64,000 nt of DNA from Planococcus chinensis (lineage in GTDB: Bacteria; Bacillota; Bacilli; Bacillales_A; Planococcaceae), in the NCBI RefSeq assembly GCF_020071995.1, contig NZ_JABWTK010000006.1, forward strand, positions 124,001 to 188,000, written 5' to 3'. Under the pieces are notes generated by a model. That model searched no databases, was not told where the DNA came from, and worked only from the letters and a program-made list of their open reading frames with translations. Positions 54,079 through 62,178 of the stretch are shown here, one piece after another. The number at the start of each line of letters is the position of its first letter. Position 1 is the first letter of the stretch. The translations under genes and the position numbers were made by a program.

Positions 54079-54575
54079 CGATTTCCCTTCTTTCTTCTGT
54101 CAACAGATTTATCGCTTCTCTCTTTTAAAGGGTTCTTCTTAAAGCGCCCTTAGTCCTTCTGTGTTCAGCTCATTTTTTTCGTTCTTGTTGGCGGTTTTGG
54201 TTTTAGTTGTTATTCCTTATGTAGATACCTACATTTATTACACTTTTCTTTCTTCATTGATTATTAAGCCGTCAAGATCGATAATTCTCTCATTACTTTG
54301 CTTCTTCCTGAGTATTCGGTGGTTTAAATATACACGCCTCTCTAAAAAAGAAAAATCGCATTCCACACATTCAATGCCGTTTTTCGCTTTTTAACCGATT
54401 TGCTTTTAAGTTTTTTATTCTTAATACTCTCTACCTCTTCCTTATAAAATCCATCATACTTACGATAAAAAAAGCCGTTAAGATTGAGCGGAATCCTCAA
54501 TCTTACCGGCTTTTTGGTTAGAAATCATGGTAGGTTCTTTTTATAAATATCCTCAATACGGGAACGTGTGTATGG
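54079..54575. other. Gap with a bidirectional terminator; weak hydrophobic ORF
   Basis: A GTG frame at 54161-54394 (77 aa, hydrophobic, Ser/Phe-rich) has no ribosome site and is not supported. The only solid element is the hairpin at 54470-54515. Confidence 0.45.
54470..54515. terminator. Terminator hairpin upstream of the toxin unit
   Basis: AAAAGCCGTTAAGATTGAG pairs with CTCAATCTTACCGGCTTTTT; A and T runs on both sides. It insulates the downstream toxin promoter. Confidence 0.8.
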
Positions 54576-54581
54576 TATAAT
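54576..54581 (+). promoter_or_regulatory. Extended -10 promoter of the 31-aa toxin gene
   Basis: TGGTATAAT provides an extended -10 (TATAAT at 54576-54581) with a weak -35 (TCAATA at 54553-54558, 17-bp spacer). It leaves a long 5' leader of about 80 nt before the toxin ribosome site. Confidence 0.65.
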
Positions 54582-54671
54582 TAGAAAGGTAGCAATTAGT
54601 GGATGTTCATAGGCGGTTGCATGTCTCACTTTCCAATCAGTTTTTGCTGAACGGGAAAGGAGGTGATGCAA

Positions 54672-54767
54672 ATGACAGTTTTTCAAGCACTGACATTGAT
54701 GATTAGCTTTTCTGGCTTAATCGTTTCAATCATTGTGTTGTCATATACTTTTTCGAAAAAAAAGTAA
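54672..54767 (+). CDS. 31-aa putative type I toxin (holin-like / TxpA-BsrG-type)
   Basis: ATG 54672 lies 9 nt after a very strong AAAGGAGGTGATG. The peptide begins MTVFQALTLMISF, has one hydrophobic helix (SGLIVSIIVLSYTF) and ends SKKK. The start MT-F-QAL-LMI-F is the hallmark of the 'putative holin-like toxin' peptides of Bacillus type I toxin-antitoxin loci, which damage the membrane when over-expressed. It has its own promoter, its own terminator and an antisense RNA gene over its 3' end. The gene is easily missed because of its size. Confidence 0.78.
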   Translation: MTVFQALTLMISFSGLIVSIIVLSYTFSKKK

Positions 54768-54805
54768 ACCGCCTGTGCTCCCCAGCATAAGGTACGGTTT
54801 ACTTT
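54756..54805 (-). terminator. Terminator of the antisense RNA
   Basis: On the minus strand AAAGTAAACCG (from 54805) pairs with CGGTTTACTTT, followed by eight U made from the AAA codons at the toxin gene's end (54763-54756). Confidence 0.8.
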
Positions 54806-54849
54806 GGTACTGACATGCGATCGCCTTTGAAGCGATGCTCGTTGTTATT

Positions 54850-54885
54850 GGCCGTTGGGTGTTCGAGCACCCAATGGTCTTTTTT
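54850..54885 (+). terminator. Terminator of the toxin mRNA
   Basis: GGCCGTTGGGTG (54850-54861) pairs with CACCCAATGGTC (54868-54879, two G-U pairs) around TTCGAG, then six T. Confidence 0.82.
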
Positions 54886-54903
54886 ATGTGCTTATCTCCA
54901 TTC

Positions 54904-54931
54904 ATTATACCATTCCCGAAAAGGATTGCAA
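54904..54931 (-). promoter_or_regulatory. Promoter of the antisense RNA
   Basis: Minus-strand TTGCAA (54931-54926), 16-bp spacer ending in TGG, TATAAT (54909-54904). Stronger-looking than the toxin promoter, as is usual for type I antitoxins. Confidence 0.65.
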
Positions 54932-55000
54932 TTAGGCAATGATTTTTGCTGTGAGGGACAGTTGTTTCGGGACATCACCCTATCCGTTTTTTCTAAAATA

Positions 55001-55026
55001 AAAAAGAAGACCGAAGTCTTCTTTTT
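55001..55026 (-). terminator. Terminator at the end of the Yip1-like gene
   Basis: AAAAAGAAGAC pairs with GTCTTCTTTTT around CGAA; the stem overlaps the stop codon. It works toward lower coordinates. Confidence 0.8.
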
Positions 55027-55681
55027 AAACGGAGAATCCTATGAATAGGATAGCGATCAGCACTACAATTGCAACGATGATAATTCCGATAACGATCGAC
55101 GGAATCATGATGGTGAAAAAGCCTTTCCAACTGGAAATCCGGTGCGCTTCCCCGATCGCTTTGGCATTAATGAAAATGCTCCAGATTGTCACAACGGTGA
55201 TGAGAACGGAACCAACCAAGGTGATGACAAGCTCGCCCCCGCCCCCTGACGTTCCGAGCGGTTCTGCAAAATAGGTTGCTGGAGCAGCCAATATCCAGAT
55301 CAAATACACCGGAAGCAGCCAGATCTGCGGGATGGCTGCAGCCCCTACCGCTTTAAAAAGTTCCATATACGTCCCTGTCCCTTTAAAAAGCTTGCCTGTA
55401 ATCAAGTAAACGCCTGCCATAATTGCATAAATGATCAGGATAAAAATTGGCCCGGCAATGACTGAACTTAAAATGATTCCCCATACCGGCATCATTTGGT
55501 TCATTTCTGAATCAAAAGCGCCGACAAGGGCACTGCTGATGCCCGATAAAATCATTAAGAGGATAACAAACCCCATCGATTTTTCTTCAATCACATAACG
55601 GACTGCTTTTCTTGTTTTCAGCCAGATCGCTGTGAACGGATTCACTTCTCCGTAGCTTTCTTTCTCTTTAAATTGCACCAT
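55025..55681 (-). CDS. Yip1-domain membrane protein
   Basis: 218-aa protein with a cytoplasmic N-terminus and five or six helices; the pattern NPFTAIWLKTRKAVRYVIEE before helix 1 and PQIWLLPVYLIWILAAPATY fits the Yip1/DUF1282 family, common in Bacillota next to exporters. ATG 55681 follows GAAGGGA; the frame is open a little further upstream. Function unknown. Confidence 0.82.
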   Translation of the reverse strand: MVQFKEKESYGEVNPFTAIWLKTRKAVRYVIEEKSMGFVILLMILSGISSALVGAFDSEMNQMMPVWGIILSSVIAGPIFILIIYAIMAGVYLITGKLFKGTGTYMELFKAVGAAAIPQIWLLPVYLIWILAAPATYFAEPLGTSGGGGELVITLVGSVLITVVTIWSIFINAKAIGEAHRISSWKGFFTIMIPSIVIGIIIVAIVVLIAILFIGFSV

Positions 55682-55736
55682 TTGAATCCCTTCCTTCTTT
55701 CTACTAATACGGACCAACAGCAAGAAAGTTTCGAGA

Positions 55737-56615
55737 TCACGTCGATTTCCCGGATTTTAGTTTCTTGAATTTATCCAAAGCGTGGTTCCATTGAACCGTT
55801 TCATTATTTTTCACTGTACGGAGCAGTTCGTGGAAAACAGGCTGCAGCCCGTAAAATTTCTTTACCAGCTGCCAGATGCTTTCTTTATCTGCTGAACCGT
55901 TGTAATGTTCAAGAACCATTTGGGTGAATGTTGGCCCATAATCCCAGTAGATTCCTGCAAAATCGAAAGCAGGATCACCGATTTGGGCATCGGCAAAATC
56001 GATAACACCATTGATTCGCTTATTTTCCGCATCAAATAGCAAATTCGAAGCGGTCAGATCACCGTGAATGACGGTTCTTGTGTTCGCTTCGCTGGAAGCA
56101 GCAAAAAAATCGGCAAATGTGCTTTGAATGTCCAGACGCTCTTCTGTAGAGAAATGCGGAAAAATTAATTGGTCAATGTCGCGGTAGAGTTTTTCCCAAA
56201 ACAGCTGGGTATGCCGCATAGGCAAATAATCCGGCACCGGCATGCCGTGCAATTGAGTTAAAAACTCTCCAAGCAGCCGTGCATTATCTTCCGATAGCAC
56301 TTCCCTTGAACCGATCGCTGCATCCCCTTCAATCAAGTCATAACAGCTGCATATCAGTTGCTGCTTGCCGTCGTTTAAAAGTGTGGGTTGAGGCACTTTA
56401 AGGTTTAAAGCGGTTTGTTTCCGCAAGTCATGAAGCAAACGCGTTTCAATTTCTACACGTTCAGCTACCTTTTCTATTTTGGGAAACCTGAACACCAATT
56501 GGTTGTTGACGACAATAACGTCATTGTCCCATCCCGTCTTTTTTTCATCAAGTTGTTGGATGTTCAAATGCGGCATTGCAGTTTGGATAAAGTGAAGCAT
56601 CTCTTTCATTTCCAT
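55737..56615 (-). CDS. APH-family phosphotransferase
   Basis: 292 aa: ATP-lysine strand LVFRFPK, catalytic loop VIHGDLTASNLLFD and metal-site VIDFADAQIGDPAFDFAGIYW, a textbook APH arrangement. Relatives include macrolide, aminoglycoside and spectinomycin kinases, but many family members act on host metabolites, so resistance is not implied. ATG 56615 follows AAAGGAG; the upstream open frame is not used. Different subfamily from the APH-like gene at 6.2 kb. Confidence 0.86.
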   Translation of the reverse strand: MEMKEMLHFIQTAMPHLNIQQLDEKKTGWDNDVIVVNNQLVFRFPKIEKVAERVEIETRLLHDLRKQTALNLKVPQPTLLNDGKQQLICSCYDLIEGDAAIGSREVLSEDNARLLGEFLTQLHGMPVPDYLPMRHTQLFWEKLYRDIDQLIFPHFSTEERLDIQSTFADFFAASSEANTRTVIHGDLTASNLLFDAENKRINGVIDFADAQIGDPAFDFAGIYWDYGPTFTQMVLEHYNGSADKESIWQLVKKFYGLQPVFHELLRTVKNNETVQWNHALDKFKKLKSGKST

Positions 56616-56824
56616 TGCGTTCTCCTTTTTTTGATTGCGGTTTTGATTTTTTGATGTTAGCCTTATGTAGTTTTCTACATATATTAGAGAAAAACCCGTT
56701 TTATTAATAATTTTTCTTGCAGGACCGCTTCTAAAGGATGATTTCCCTGGACGCATGCTGCGAATACAACTTATTTCATTTTAAGGATTCTTTTTCCCCT
56801 TTCTTTTGCTCCCTTCTCTGATCA

Positions 56825-57346
56825 CTAAGGTCCTCTGATCTCCCACTTATTGTTTACCTTTAGTTCTTTAAGCTCTCCCTGCGTTTTGACAATCGTTGTT
56901 TTAGCCTGGCAATGCTGCAACTTTTCCAGGAATTCCGGCCTCATGGTTTCTTCAAAATAACGGTTCCAGCCGAACATCTTGAAAAAGATGCGAAGCGTCT
57001 GCCGGTAATTCGCCTTTTCCAGCATTAGCGTCTGTTTTATATAGCGTTTAATGATGCGCCAGGTCCGGGTTCTTGGAGGGAAATCCAAAAAAATAATCCA
57101 ATCCGCTTTTTCCAGCCCCTGATCGGTCCAGCCGATATGCACTCCTTCAATCACCCACTCTTCAAGTTCGACCGCTTCCTGGAAAAGCTTATTGCGTTTT
57201 TCTTCGCTGTTCCGCACGTCACCGCCAGGCTTCCGCTCCCAGACAAAATTATCCGTTTCAAAACGGGGAATGTTATATGCCAAAGCGGCTTTTTTGCCCA
57301 GCGTCGTTTTGCCGCTTCCCACCGAACCAATAATGTACATTCGCAT
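56825..57346 (-). CDS. P-loop nucleotide kinase-like protein (FlaR/adenylate-kinase-like)
   Basis: 173 aa with Walker A GSVGSGKTT at residues 7-15, then TDNFVWERKPGGDVR and WVIEGVHIGWTDQGLEKADW, the pattern of 'topology modulation protein'-type small kinases. ATG 57346 follows AAAGGAGG (spacing 12; a second ATG at 57340 is possible). Substrate unknown. Confidence 0.8.
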   Translation of the reverse strand: MRMYIIGSVGSGKTTLGKKAALAYNIPRFETDNFVWERKPGGDVRNSEEKRNKLFQEAVELEEWVIEGVHIGWTDQGLEKADWIIFLDFPPRTRTWRIIKRYIKQTLMLEKANYRQTLRIFFKMFGWNRYFEETMRPEFLEKLQHCQAKTTIVKTQGELKELKVNNKWEIRGP

Positions 57347-57380
57347 AGTCTGTTCTGGCCTCCTTTAGGTTTCTTTCAAT

Positions 57381-57417
57381 AAAAAAACCGGCAGCCGCTT
57401 TTTTGCAGTTGCCGGAT
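57381..57417 (-). terminator. Terminator after the SRPBCC gene
   Basis: Reads on the minus strand as CCGGCA...TGCCGG with inner GC/GC pairing, then seven U. Confidence 0.82.
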
Positions 57418-57420
57418 CTT

Positions 57421-57876
57421 TTATACAAGTTTGCCTGCTTCCGACTCGACCCGGTCCATGAACGCCCGTACCGTTTCCTGGCGTTTTGCTGTGTTGCCGG
57501 AAAGCAGCATCGCTTTGCCCGTCAACGTCAAACCTTTTTGGGAACCTTCGTAAATAAAGCGGGTTTCCGTTTCGGATATTTTCAGTAGCGTATAGCGGTA
57601 ATCCACTTGGAACAATTGGCTCATCACAAAACGAATATGCCGGTGTTTCCGCTCAGGCAAATCTTCATAAGCAACGGTCTCCACAACATAATATTGCAAT
57701 TGCGTGCCTTCGTAATAGCTCTGTCCGTGTTTGGCTCCCGCTTCGTCGTCGTTATTTTCCAGTAGGGTGTGTTCTTCCACTTTCGGCAGAAGCCGTTTGA
57801 CATTTTTGTCGGAGAACAAACGCCATACCGTTTCGATGTTTTCCGGAATCACCCGCTCTTCTTTCCATTTAACCAT
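57421..57876 (-). CDS. SRPBCC-fold (polyketide cyclase/START-like) protein
   Basis: 151-aa helix-grip protein: first strand KWKEERVIPENIETVWRLFS, a middle antiparallel sheet and the long C-terminal helix RQETVRAFMDRVESEAGKL, together matching polyketide cyclase/dehydrase-like SRPBCC proteins. Such proteins bind hydrophobic ligands or act in stress responses; ligand unknown. Strong ribosome site AAGGAG. Confidence 0.82.
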   Translation of the reverse strand: MVKWKEERVIPENIETVWRLFSDKNVKRLLPKVEEHTLLENNDDEAGAKHGQSYYEGTQLQYYVVETVAYEDLPERKHRHIRFVMSQLFQVDYRYTLLKISETETRFIYEGSQKGLTLTGKAMLLSGNTAKRQETVRAFMDRVESEAGKLV

Positions 57877-57936
57877 TCGACTCTCTCCTTACTGATGCTA
57901 ATGCGTTCCATAGCACTAGCGTATCATAAACGAGGC

Positions 57937-57971
57937 AAAAAAATCTCCGGAAGCGGTAAGCCTCCGGAGAT
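57937..57971 (-). terminator. Terminator after the SDR gene
   Basis: ATCTCCGGA pairs with TCCGGAGAT; on the minus strand it is followed by seven U. Confidence 0.85.
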
Positions 57972-57980
57972 CGGTTTTCA

Positions 57981-58703
57981 TTAAAAAGGATTGGTCGCCC
58001 ACTGGCTGGACGTCGGGATGAAGATTCGCGGATGCAGTTTCAGCTGCGCCACAATGTATTCTGCGATGTCTTCCGGCTGCATGAACTTCTCTTTGCTGTT
58101 TTCCGGTGCTTCCCCGCCGCCGAAATCGGTAATGACCCGGCTTGGCGTCAAAGCAAATACCCGGATATTGTGTTTGCGCACTTCCTGCGACAACGATTCC
58201 GTCATGCCGAGCACCCCGAACTTCGAGGCGCTGTACGCACTTGACCCGGCTGTCCCTTTGAGTCCGGACATTGACGAAATATTGATGACGTCGCCGCCGT
58301 TTTTCTCAATCAATTGCGGAAGCACCGAACGCGTCACATAATACATGCCGAGCAAATTGACATCAAGCGTCTTTTTCCAGTCGGCCGGATCGATTTCCAG
58401 AAACGGCCCGAAACTGCCCATTCCGGCATTGTTGATGAGGATGTCTGCCTTCCCGAGAGCCTCAGTCAACCGGGACACGGCATGTTCCACTTGTTCCATT
58501 GAAGAGACGTCCGCTGTCGCATAGGCTGCTTTTACGCCGAGTGCTTCCGCTTCTTCCGCTACTCCCTTCAAATCGTTTTCCGTGCGGGCGATCAGCCCGA
58601 CATGAACGCCTTCATTCGCCAACGCGAGCGCCGTTGAACGGCCGATTCCTTTACCCGCTCCTGTGATGAATGCGATTTTTCCTTTTAATGATTGCGCCAT
58701 CAT
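57981..58703 (-). CDS. Short-chain dehydrogenase/reductase
   Basis: 240-aa classical SDR: cofactor loop [10 protein letters not shown] (residues 15-24), NNAGMG near 90, catalytic Ser in INISSMSG, and YSASK with Tyr near 157 and Lys near 161. The basic residue pattern (LIARTEND) suggests NADP(H). Similar to Bacillus 3-oxoacyl-ACP reductase-like YkvO/YoxD types; substrate unknown. Start follows AAAGGCGG; ATG 58703 and 58700 are adjacent. Confidence 0.9.
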   Translation of the reverse strand: MMAQSLKGKIAFITGAGKGIGRSTALALANEGVHVGLIARTENDLKGVAEEAEALGVKAAYATADVSSMEQVEHAVSRLTEALGKADILINNAGMGSFGPFLEIDPADWKKTLDVNLLGMYYVTRSVLPQLIEKNGGDVINISSMSGLKGTAGSSAYSASKFGVLGMTESLSQEVRKHNIRVFALTPSRVITDFGGGEAPENSKEKFMQPEDIAEYIVAQLKLHPRIFIPTSSQWATNPF

Positions 58704-58831
58704 GCATTCCGCCTTTCGTTTTCTTAATCCTGCATAATCCCTTGTTTCCCTTTTTCTGCAGTTCTACACTTCACATGGAAAGGAATAAAGGAAAGGGATT
58801 GAAAGAAACACGGAATTTGGCTGCAGCTAAA

Positions 58832-58865
58832 AAATGAGCCAGACCTTCAGGCATCCGGCTCATTT
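58832..58865 (-). terminator. Terminator after the SnoaL-like gene
   Basis: AAATGAGCC pairs with GGCTCATTT with an inner CCT/AGG; on the minus strand the stem is followed by TTTTAG. Confidence 0.75.
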
Positions 58866-58984
58866 GAAGCATCCCACTGGGTATATTGATAACGGTCAGC
58901 CGTTGTATTAACGCAGCTCATCAAAAGTTTTTTTAAATATCGCATTTTCTGCCCTCTAATTCAGCAAACTGTCTTGTTTAGAAA

Positions 58985-59350
58985 TCATTCTTTCATGTCA
59001 AGATAGAACGACGTCAGTTCCTTGATTTTTCCGGCTCCGTCCATGACATAAACATCACAGTAGGTATACACTTTTTCTTGTCCCGTGTCCGTATTCGCGT
59101 GCATTTTCCCTTTTAACGCCACTTCGTTTCCGCTGGCAATCAGATTTTCAATCGTCAACGCCACGTTGGTTTCATTGCCCATGCCCATTTCCTTGACGCA
59201 GTCTAAAAAGGCCTCGCGTCCAATCATTTTGTTGCCATACATCGACCACGCCACATCATCCGTCACATGGTCAGCCAAAAAATCAATGTCTCCGTCTATA
59301 AAGGCCTGGTTCACTTTAGTGAAAAATTGCTGATTGGTTACGACCGACAT
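58985..59350 (-). CDS. SnoaL-like (NTF2-fold) protein
   Basis: 121-aa cone-shaped alpha/beta-barrel protein: NQAFIDGDIDFLADHVTDDV start, then GREAFLDCVKEMG and LTSFYLDMKE end, matching the SnoaL/ketosteroid-isomerase-like fold found in isomerases and stress proteins. Start follows AAAGGAG. Only 81 bp separate it from the divergent small membrane gene. Confidence 0.85.
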   Translation of the reverse strand: MSVVTNQQFFTKVNQAFIDGDIDFLADHVTDDVAWSMYGNKMIGREAFLDCVKEMGMGNETNVALTIENLIASGNEVALKGKMHANTDTGQEKVYTYCDVYVMDGAGKIKELTSFYLDMKE

Positions 59351-59372
59351 GATGGTTGCTCCTTTCGCTCTT

Positions 59373-59400
59373 TTGATTTTTGCCGTATTTACGGTACACT
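59373..59400 (+). promoter_or_regulatory. Possible promoter with palindrome in spacer
   Basis: TTGATT (59373-59378), 16-bp spacer, TACACT (59395-59400). The spacer contains CCGTA-TT-TACGG (59383-59394), a compact inverted repeat, in the short divergent region. Confidence 0.45.
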
Positions 59401-59431
59401 TAAGCTACAACAAAAGATGGAGGACCGCTTC

Positions 59432-59623
59432 ATGAAAACTTCGACCATATTACTGATCATACTCGGCTTTATGCATGCCTTGACATTGATCAACATTTTG
59501 CTTTTTGAAGGGATGTTTAACGACATCGTCTTTTTCTTTAATACAGCGATTTTCTTTTTTGCTTTTGCTTTTTACACCAAGCGGCAAGGCAATCCCAAAA
59601 AATCAGCCGATTTGAATGACTGA
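59432..59623 (+). CDS. 63-aa two-helix membrane protein
   Basis: ATG 59432 follows GGAGG. Helices at about 5-25 (TILLIILGFMHALTLINILL) and 31-50 (IVFFFNTAIFFFAFAFY), then a basic tail TKRQGNPKKSADLND. Divergent from the SnoaL-like gene. Not recognised. Confidence 0.7.
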   Translation: MKTSTILLIILGFMHALTLINILLFEGMFNDIVFFFNTAIFFFAFAFYTKRQGNPKKSADLND

Positions 59624-59627
59624 CAGA

Positions 59628-59661
59628 TGAAACGAAATCATTTTATGGTTTCGTTTTTTTT
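59628..59661 (+). terminator. Terminator after the 63-aa gene
   Basis: AAACGAAA (59630-59637) pairs with TTTCGTTT (59649-59656), followed by more T. Confidence 0.75.
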
Positions 59662-59732
59662 GTGCCTTCTTTTTTGAATAAAAGCTTGCCACCTCCTTGT
59701 TTGCCGGCAACGTCAGAAAATCCTCGCAGCAC

Positions 59733-59778
59733 AAAAAGCAGCCCTACAGCAATCTATTTAGAATGCACCAGGCTGCTT
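59733..59778 (-). terminator. Terminator of the PAS-GGDEF-EAL gene
   Basis: AAGCAGCC pairs with GGCTGCTT; on the minus strand the stem is followed by TTTGTG, about 90 bp past the stop codon. Confidence 0.65.
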
Positions 59779-59870
59779 CGAGCAACGGTTCGGGGATAAG
59801 ATTGGAAAATCCCATCCAATCGTACTAATAAATTTCCCCTTTTTATTAATTTTACACCTGATTTTAAAAA

Positions 59871-61985
59871 TCATTTGAGCTTTGGCCAAGTCTGGAAATC
59901 GAGGTCGGAAGCCGGTCTTGGCGGACTGAAATAATAGCCTTGCCCTTCATCGCATAGCTCTTGTTCCAAAAAGCCAAGTTGGTCCTGATTTTCTATGCCT
60001 TCTGCGATGACGCCAATATTCAGCTTATGCGCAAGTGCGATGATGGACGATGTAATGGCTTTGCCGTTCCGGTCCTCTTCGATGTCCCCGATAAAACTGC
60101 GGTCGATTTTCACCCGGTCAAAAGCGAATTGGCGAAGATAGCTGAGCGATGTATAGCCTGTGCCAAAATCATCGATCGACATGGAGACGCCGAGTTCTTT
60201 CAAGCGCTGCAAACTTTCTTTTACGATTTCTGTGTTTTCCATCAAGATGCTTTCTGTGACTTCCAGTTCAAGCCACCTGGGTGAAAGTCCCGTGGCCATC
60301 AATATATTCTGCACGGTCGCCACAAAATTGGGGTGTTTTAACTGGATCGTCGAGATGTTGACGCATACTTTAAACGGCGGGTGCCCGGCATCTTGCCAGT
60401 TTTTGAGTTGCCGGCAAGCGGTTTCAAGCACCCATTTGCCGATGTGTACGATTTCGCCGCTTTCTTCTGAAATCGGAATGAAATTATCCGGCGGCACGAA
60501 ACCAAGTGTCGGATTGTCCCAGCGGATCAACGCTTCCATGGCAGCCAGTTTGCCCGTTTTCAAATTGACGATTGGCTGGTAGTGAAGGCAAAGTTCTTTC
60601 TTCTCAATGGCGTTTTTCAAATCTTTTTCAATGGCTACTTTGTAGATGGTTTTAAAATCGAGTTCTTCCGAATAAACCGTATAATCATTGGAGCCGTGTT
60701 TTTTGGTGAAATACATCGCCGTATCCGCTTTATGGATCAATTCGGCCGCCCGCTCTGCCGGCTCGCCGGCAAACGCGATGCCGATGCTCGCTGAAATGGT
60801 GACCGAATGGCCATCGACTTCGAACGGTTCGCGCAAAATGGCGACCAGCCGCGCAGCAATGCGCTCCGCCTCGCTCATCTCTACCGTCGGCAGCAAGACA
60901 GCGAATTCATCCCCGGCAATCCGTGCGACGGTATCGCCTTTCCGGAGATTTTCCTGCAGCCGCAAAGAGACGGTTTTCAAAAATTCATCGCCGAGATGAT
61001 GCCCCAGCGAATCGTTGATAAACTTGAACCGGTCCAAATCCAGAAACAGTACAGCCGGCTTGGCATAGCTGATTTTCGAGAATTCAATCGCTTGCTGGAC
61101 CCGGTCTTCAAACAATCGCCGGTTGGGCAATTTGGTCAAGGGGTCGTAAAACGCCAGGTTTTCCATTTGCTGCTTGTAGCGCACTTTTTCCGTAATGTCT
61201 TTGGCAATGCCGTAAGCCCCGACAATTTCGCCATCCTGCTTTTTGGGGAAATTGGTAACTTCCAGATTCAAATAGGTGCCGTTTTTATGGAAAACAACGA
61301 TTTCGTATTGATTGGTGCGGCCTTGAAGCGCCTCCCGGAAAAAATTGAAGGTTTTCGGCAAATATTCAGGTACGATTAACGGGGCAAAGGACATTTGGAG
61401 CAATTCCGGAATTGTGTAGCCGGTCAACACTTCACAGCTCGGATTGGCATCGGTGAAAGTGCCGGTGGAATCAAAAGCAAAAATGGCATCCGGATTGCTG
61501 TAAAAAAGCGAATGGAACCGCTCGTTGTTTTCCTTTAGCCGAAGGGCGGCGGTCACTTCTTCGGTAACATCAATCACAGCCCCTGCCATCACAATTTCGC
61601 CGTTGATGCTTGATTTCTTGGAATGGATTTCGCTGTGGATAAGCGAACCGTCTTTTCGGATCACCCGCACACGGTAGCGGGCCTCTATAGCCCCATGGTG
61701 GAGACGCTCATGGATATGCCGTCTCACGACCTGCAAGTCCTCCGGATGAACGATCAATTCCAGCGCTTTTTCATGTCCGATGATTTCCTCTTTTGAATAG
61801 CCTGTGAAAATGCAGAAGGCCTGATTGAAATAAGTGAAGGCATTGCCGTTCAATATATACATGCCGACGGTAGCCTCTTCGACCAGGCTCCCGAACAATT
61901 CAGTCAGCAGCCGGACCTCTTCGGGTTTCGCCGACAGGACATTGCCTTTGGCTATGTCGTAATATCCTTTGCCGTTTCTTTTCAT
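59871..61985 (-). CDS. PAS-PAS-GGDEF-EAL protein
   Basis: 704 aa in order: two PAS domains (about 27-150 and 152-270), a GGDEF domain (about 275-440) whose active-site loop reads RIAGDEF with Ala at 357 in place of the first Gly, and an EAL domain (about 455-695) with MEALIRW (E484) and SIDDFGTGYTSL. AGDEF variants may keep or lose diguanylate cyclase activity; the EAL catalytic residues look intact, so a phosphodiesterase with a PAS-controlled regulatory half is the best reading. No membrane helix. ATG 61985 follows AAGGAGG. Confidence 0.92.
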   Translation of the reverse strand: MKRNGKGYYDIAKGNVLSAKPEEVRLLTELFGSLVEEATVGMYILNGNAFTYFNQAFCIFTGYSKEEIIGHEKALELIVHPEDLQVVRRHIHERLHHGAIEARYRVRVIRKDGSLIHSEIHSKKSSINGEIVMAGAVIDVTEEVTAALRLKENNERFHSLFYSNPDAIFAFDSTGTFTDANPSCEVLTGYTIPELLQMSFAPLIVPEYLPKTFNFFREALQGRTNQYEIVVFHKNGTYLNLEVTNFPKKQDGEIVGAYGIAKDITEKVRYKQQMENLAFYDPLTKLPNRRLFEDRVQQAIEFSKISYAKPAVLFLDLDRFKFINDSLGHHLGDEFLKTVSLRLQENLRKGDTVARIAGDEFAVLLPTVEMSEAERIAARLVAILREPFEVDGHSVTISASIGIAFAGEPAERAAELIHKADTAMYFTKKHGSNDYTVYSEELDFKTIYKVAIEKDLKNAIEKKELCLHYQPIVNLKTGKLAAMEALIRWDNPTLGFVPPDNFIPISEESGEIVHIGKWVLETACRQLKNWQDAGHPPFKVCVNISTIQLKHPNFVATVQNILMATGLSPRWLELEVTESILMENTEIVKESLQRLKELGVSMSIDDFGTGYTSLSYLRQFAFDRVKIDRSFIGDIEEDRNGKAITSSIIALAHKLNIGVIAEGIENQDQLGFLEQELCDEGQGYYFSPPRPASDLDFQTWPKLK

Positions 61986-62138
61986 TATGTAACCTCCTTG
62001 GTGCATCCATGCCCGGCAGCTGCCAGTTTGCCTGTTAATTATTATTTTACCACTTTTAATGGATGGATAAGCCTTATCCGTAATAATTTTTGGATTTTTT
62101 TTACTGTTCCATAACGCCGCTGATGCGGGATTTCAGCG

Positions 62139-62174
62139 CAAAAAAGCCGTTCCCAGAAACCGGGAACGGCTTTA
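62139..62174 (-). terminator. Terminator of the fructose PTS gene
   Basis: AAAGCCGTTCCC (62143-62154) pairs with GGGAACGGCTTT (62162-62173); six U follow on the minus strand. Confidence 0.85.
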
Positions 62175-62178
62175 ATAG

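Larger units (their letters stand above)
54756..54898 (-). ncRNA. Putative antisense antitoxin RNA of the type I locus
   Basis: Predicted from a minus-strand promoter (TTGCAA 54931-54926, 16-bp spacer, TATAAT 54909-54904, again with extended TGG) and a terminator at 54805-54756. The transcript of about 143 nt would be fully complementary to the last codons and 3' untranslated region of the toxin mRNA, as in TxpA/RatA, BsrG/SR4 and BsrE/SR5 of B. subtilis. Confidence 0.65.

Noticed and set aside
54161-54394. 77-codon hydrophobic ORF starting at GTG
   Set aside because: No ribosome site, Ser/Phe-rich low-complexity composition and AT-rich DNA; likely chance.
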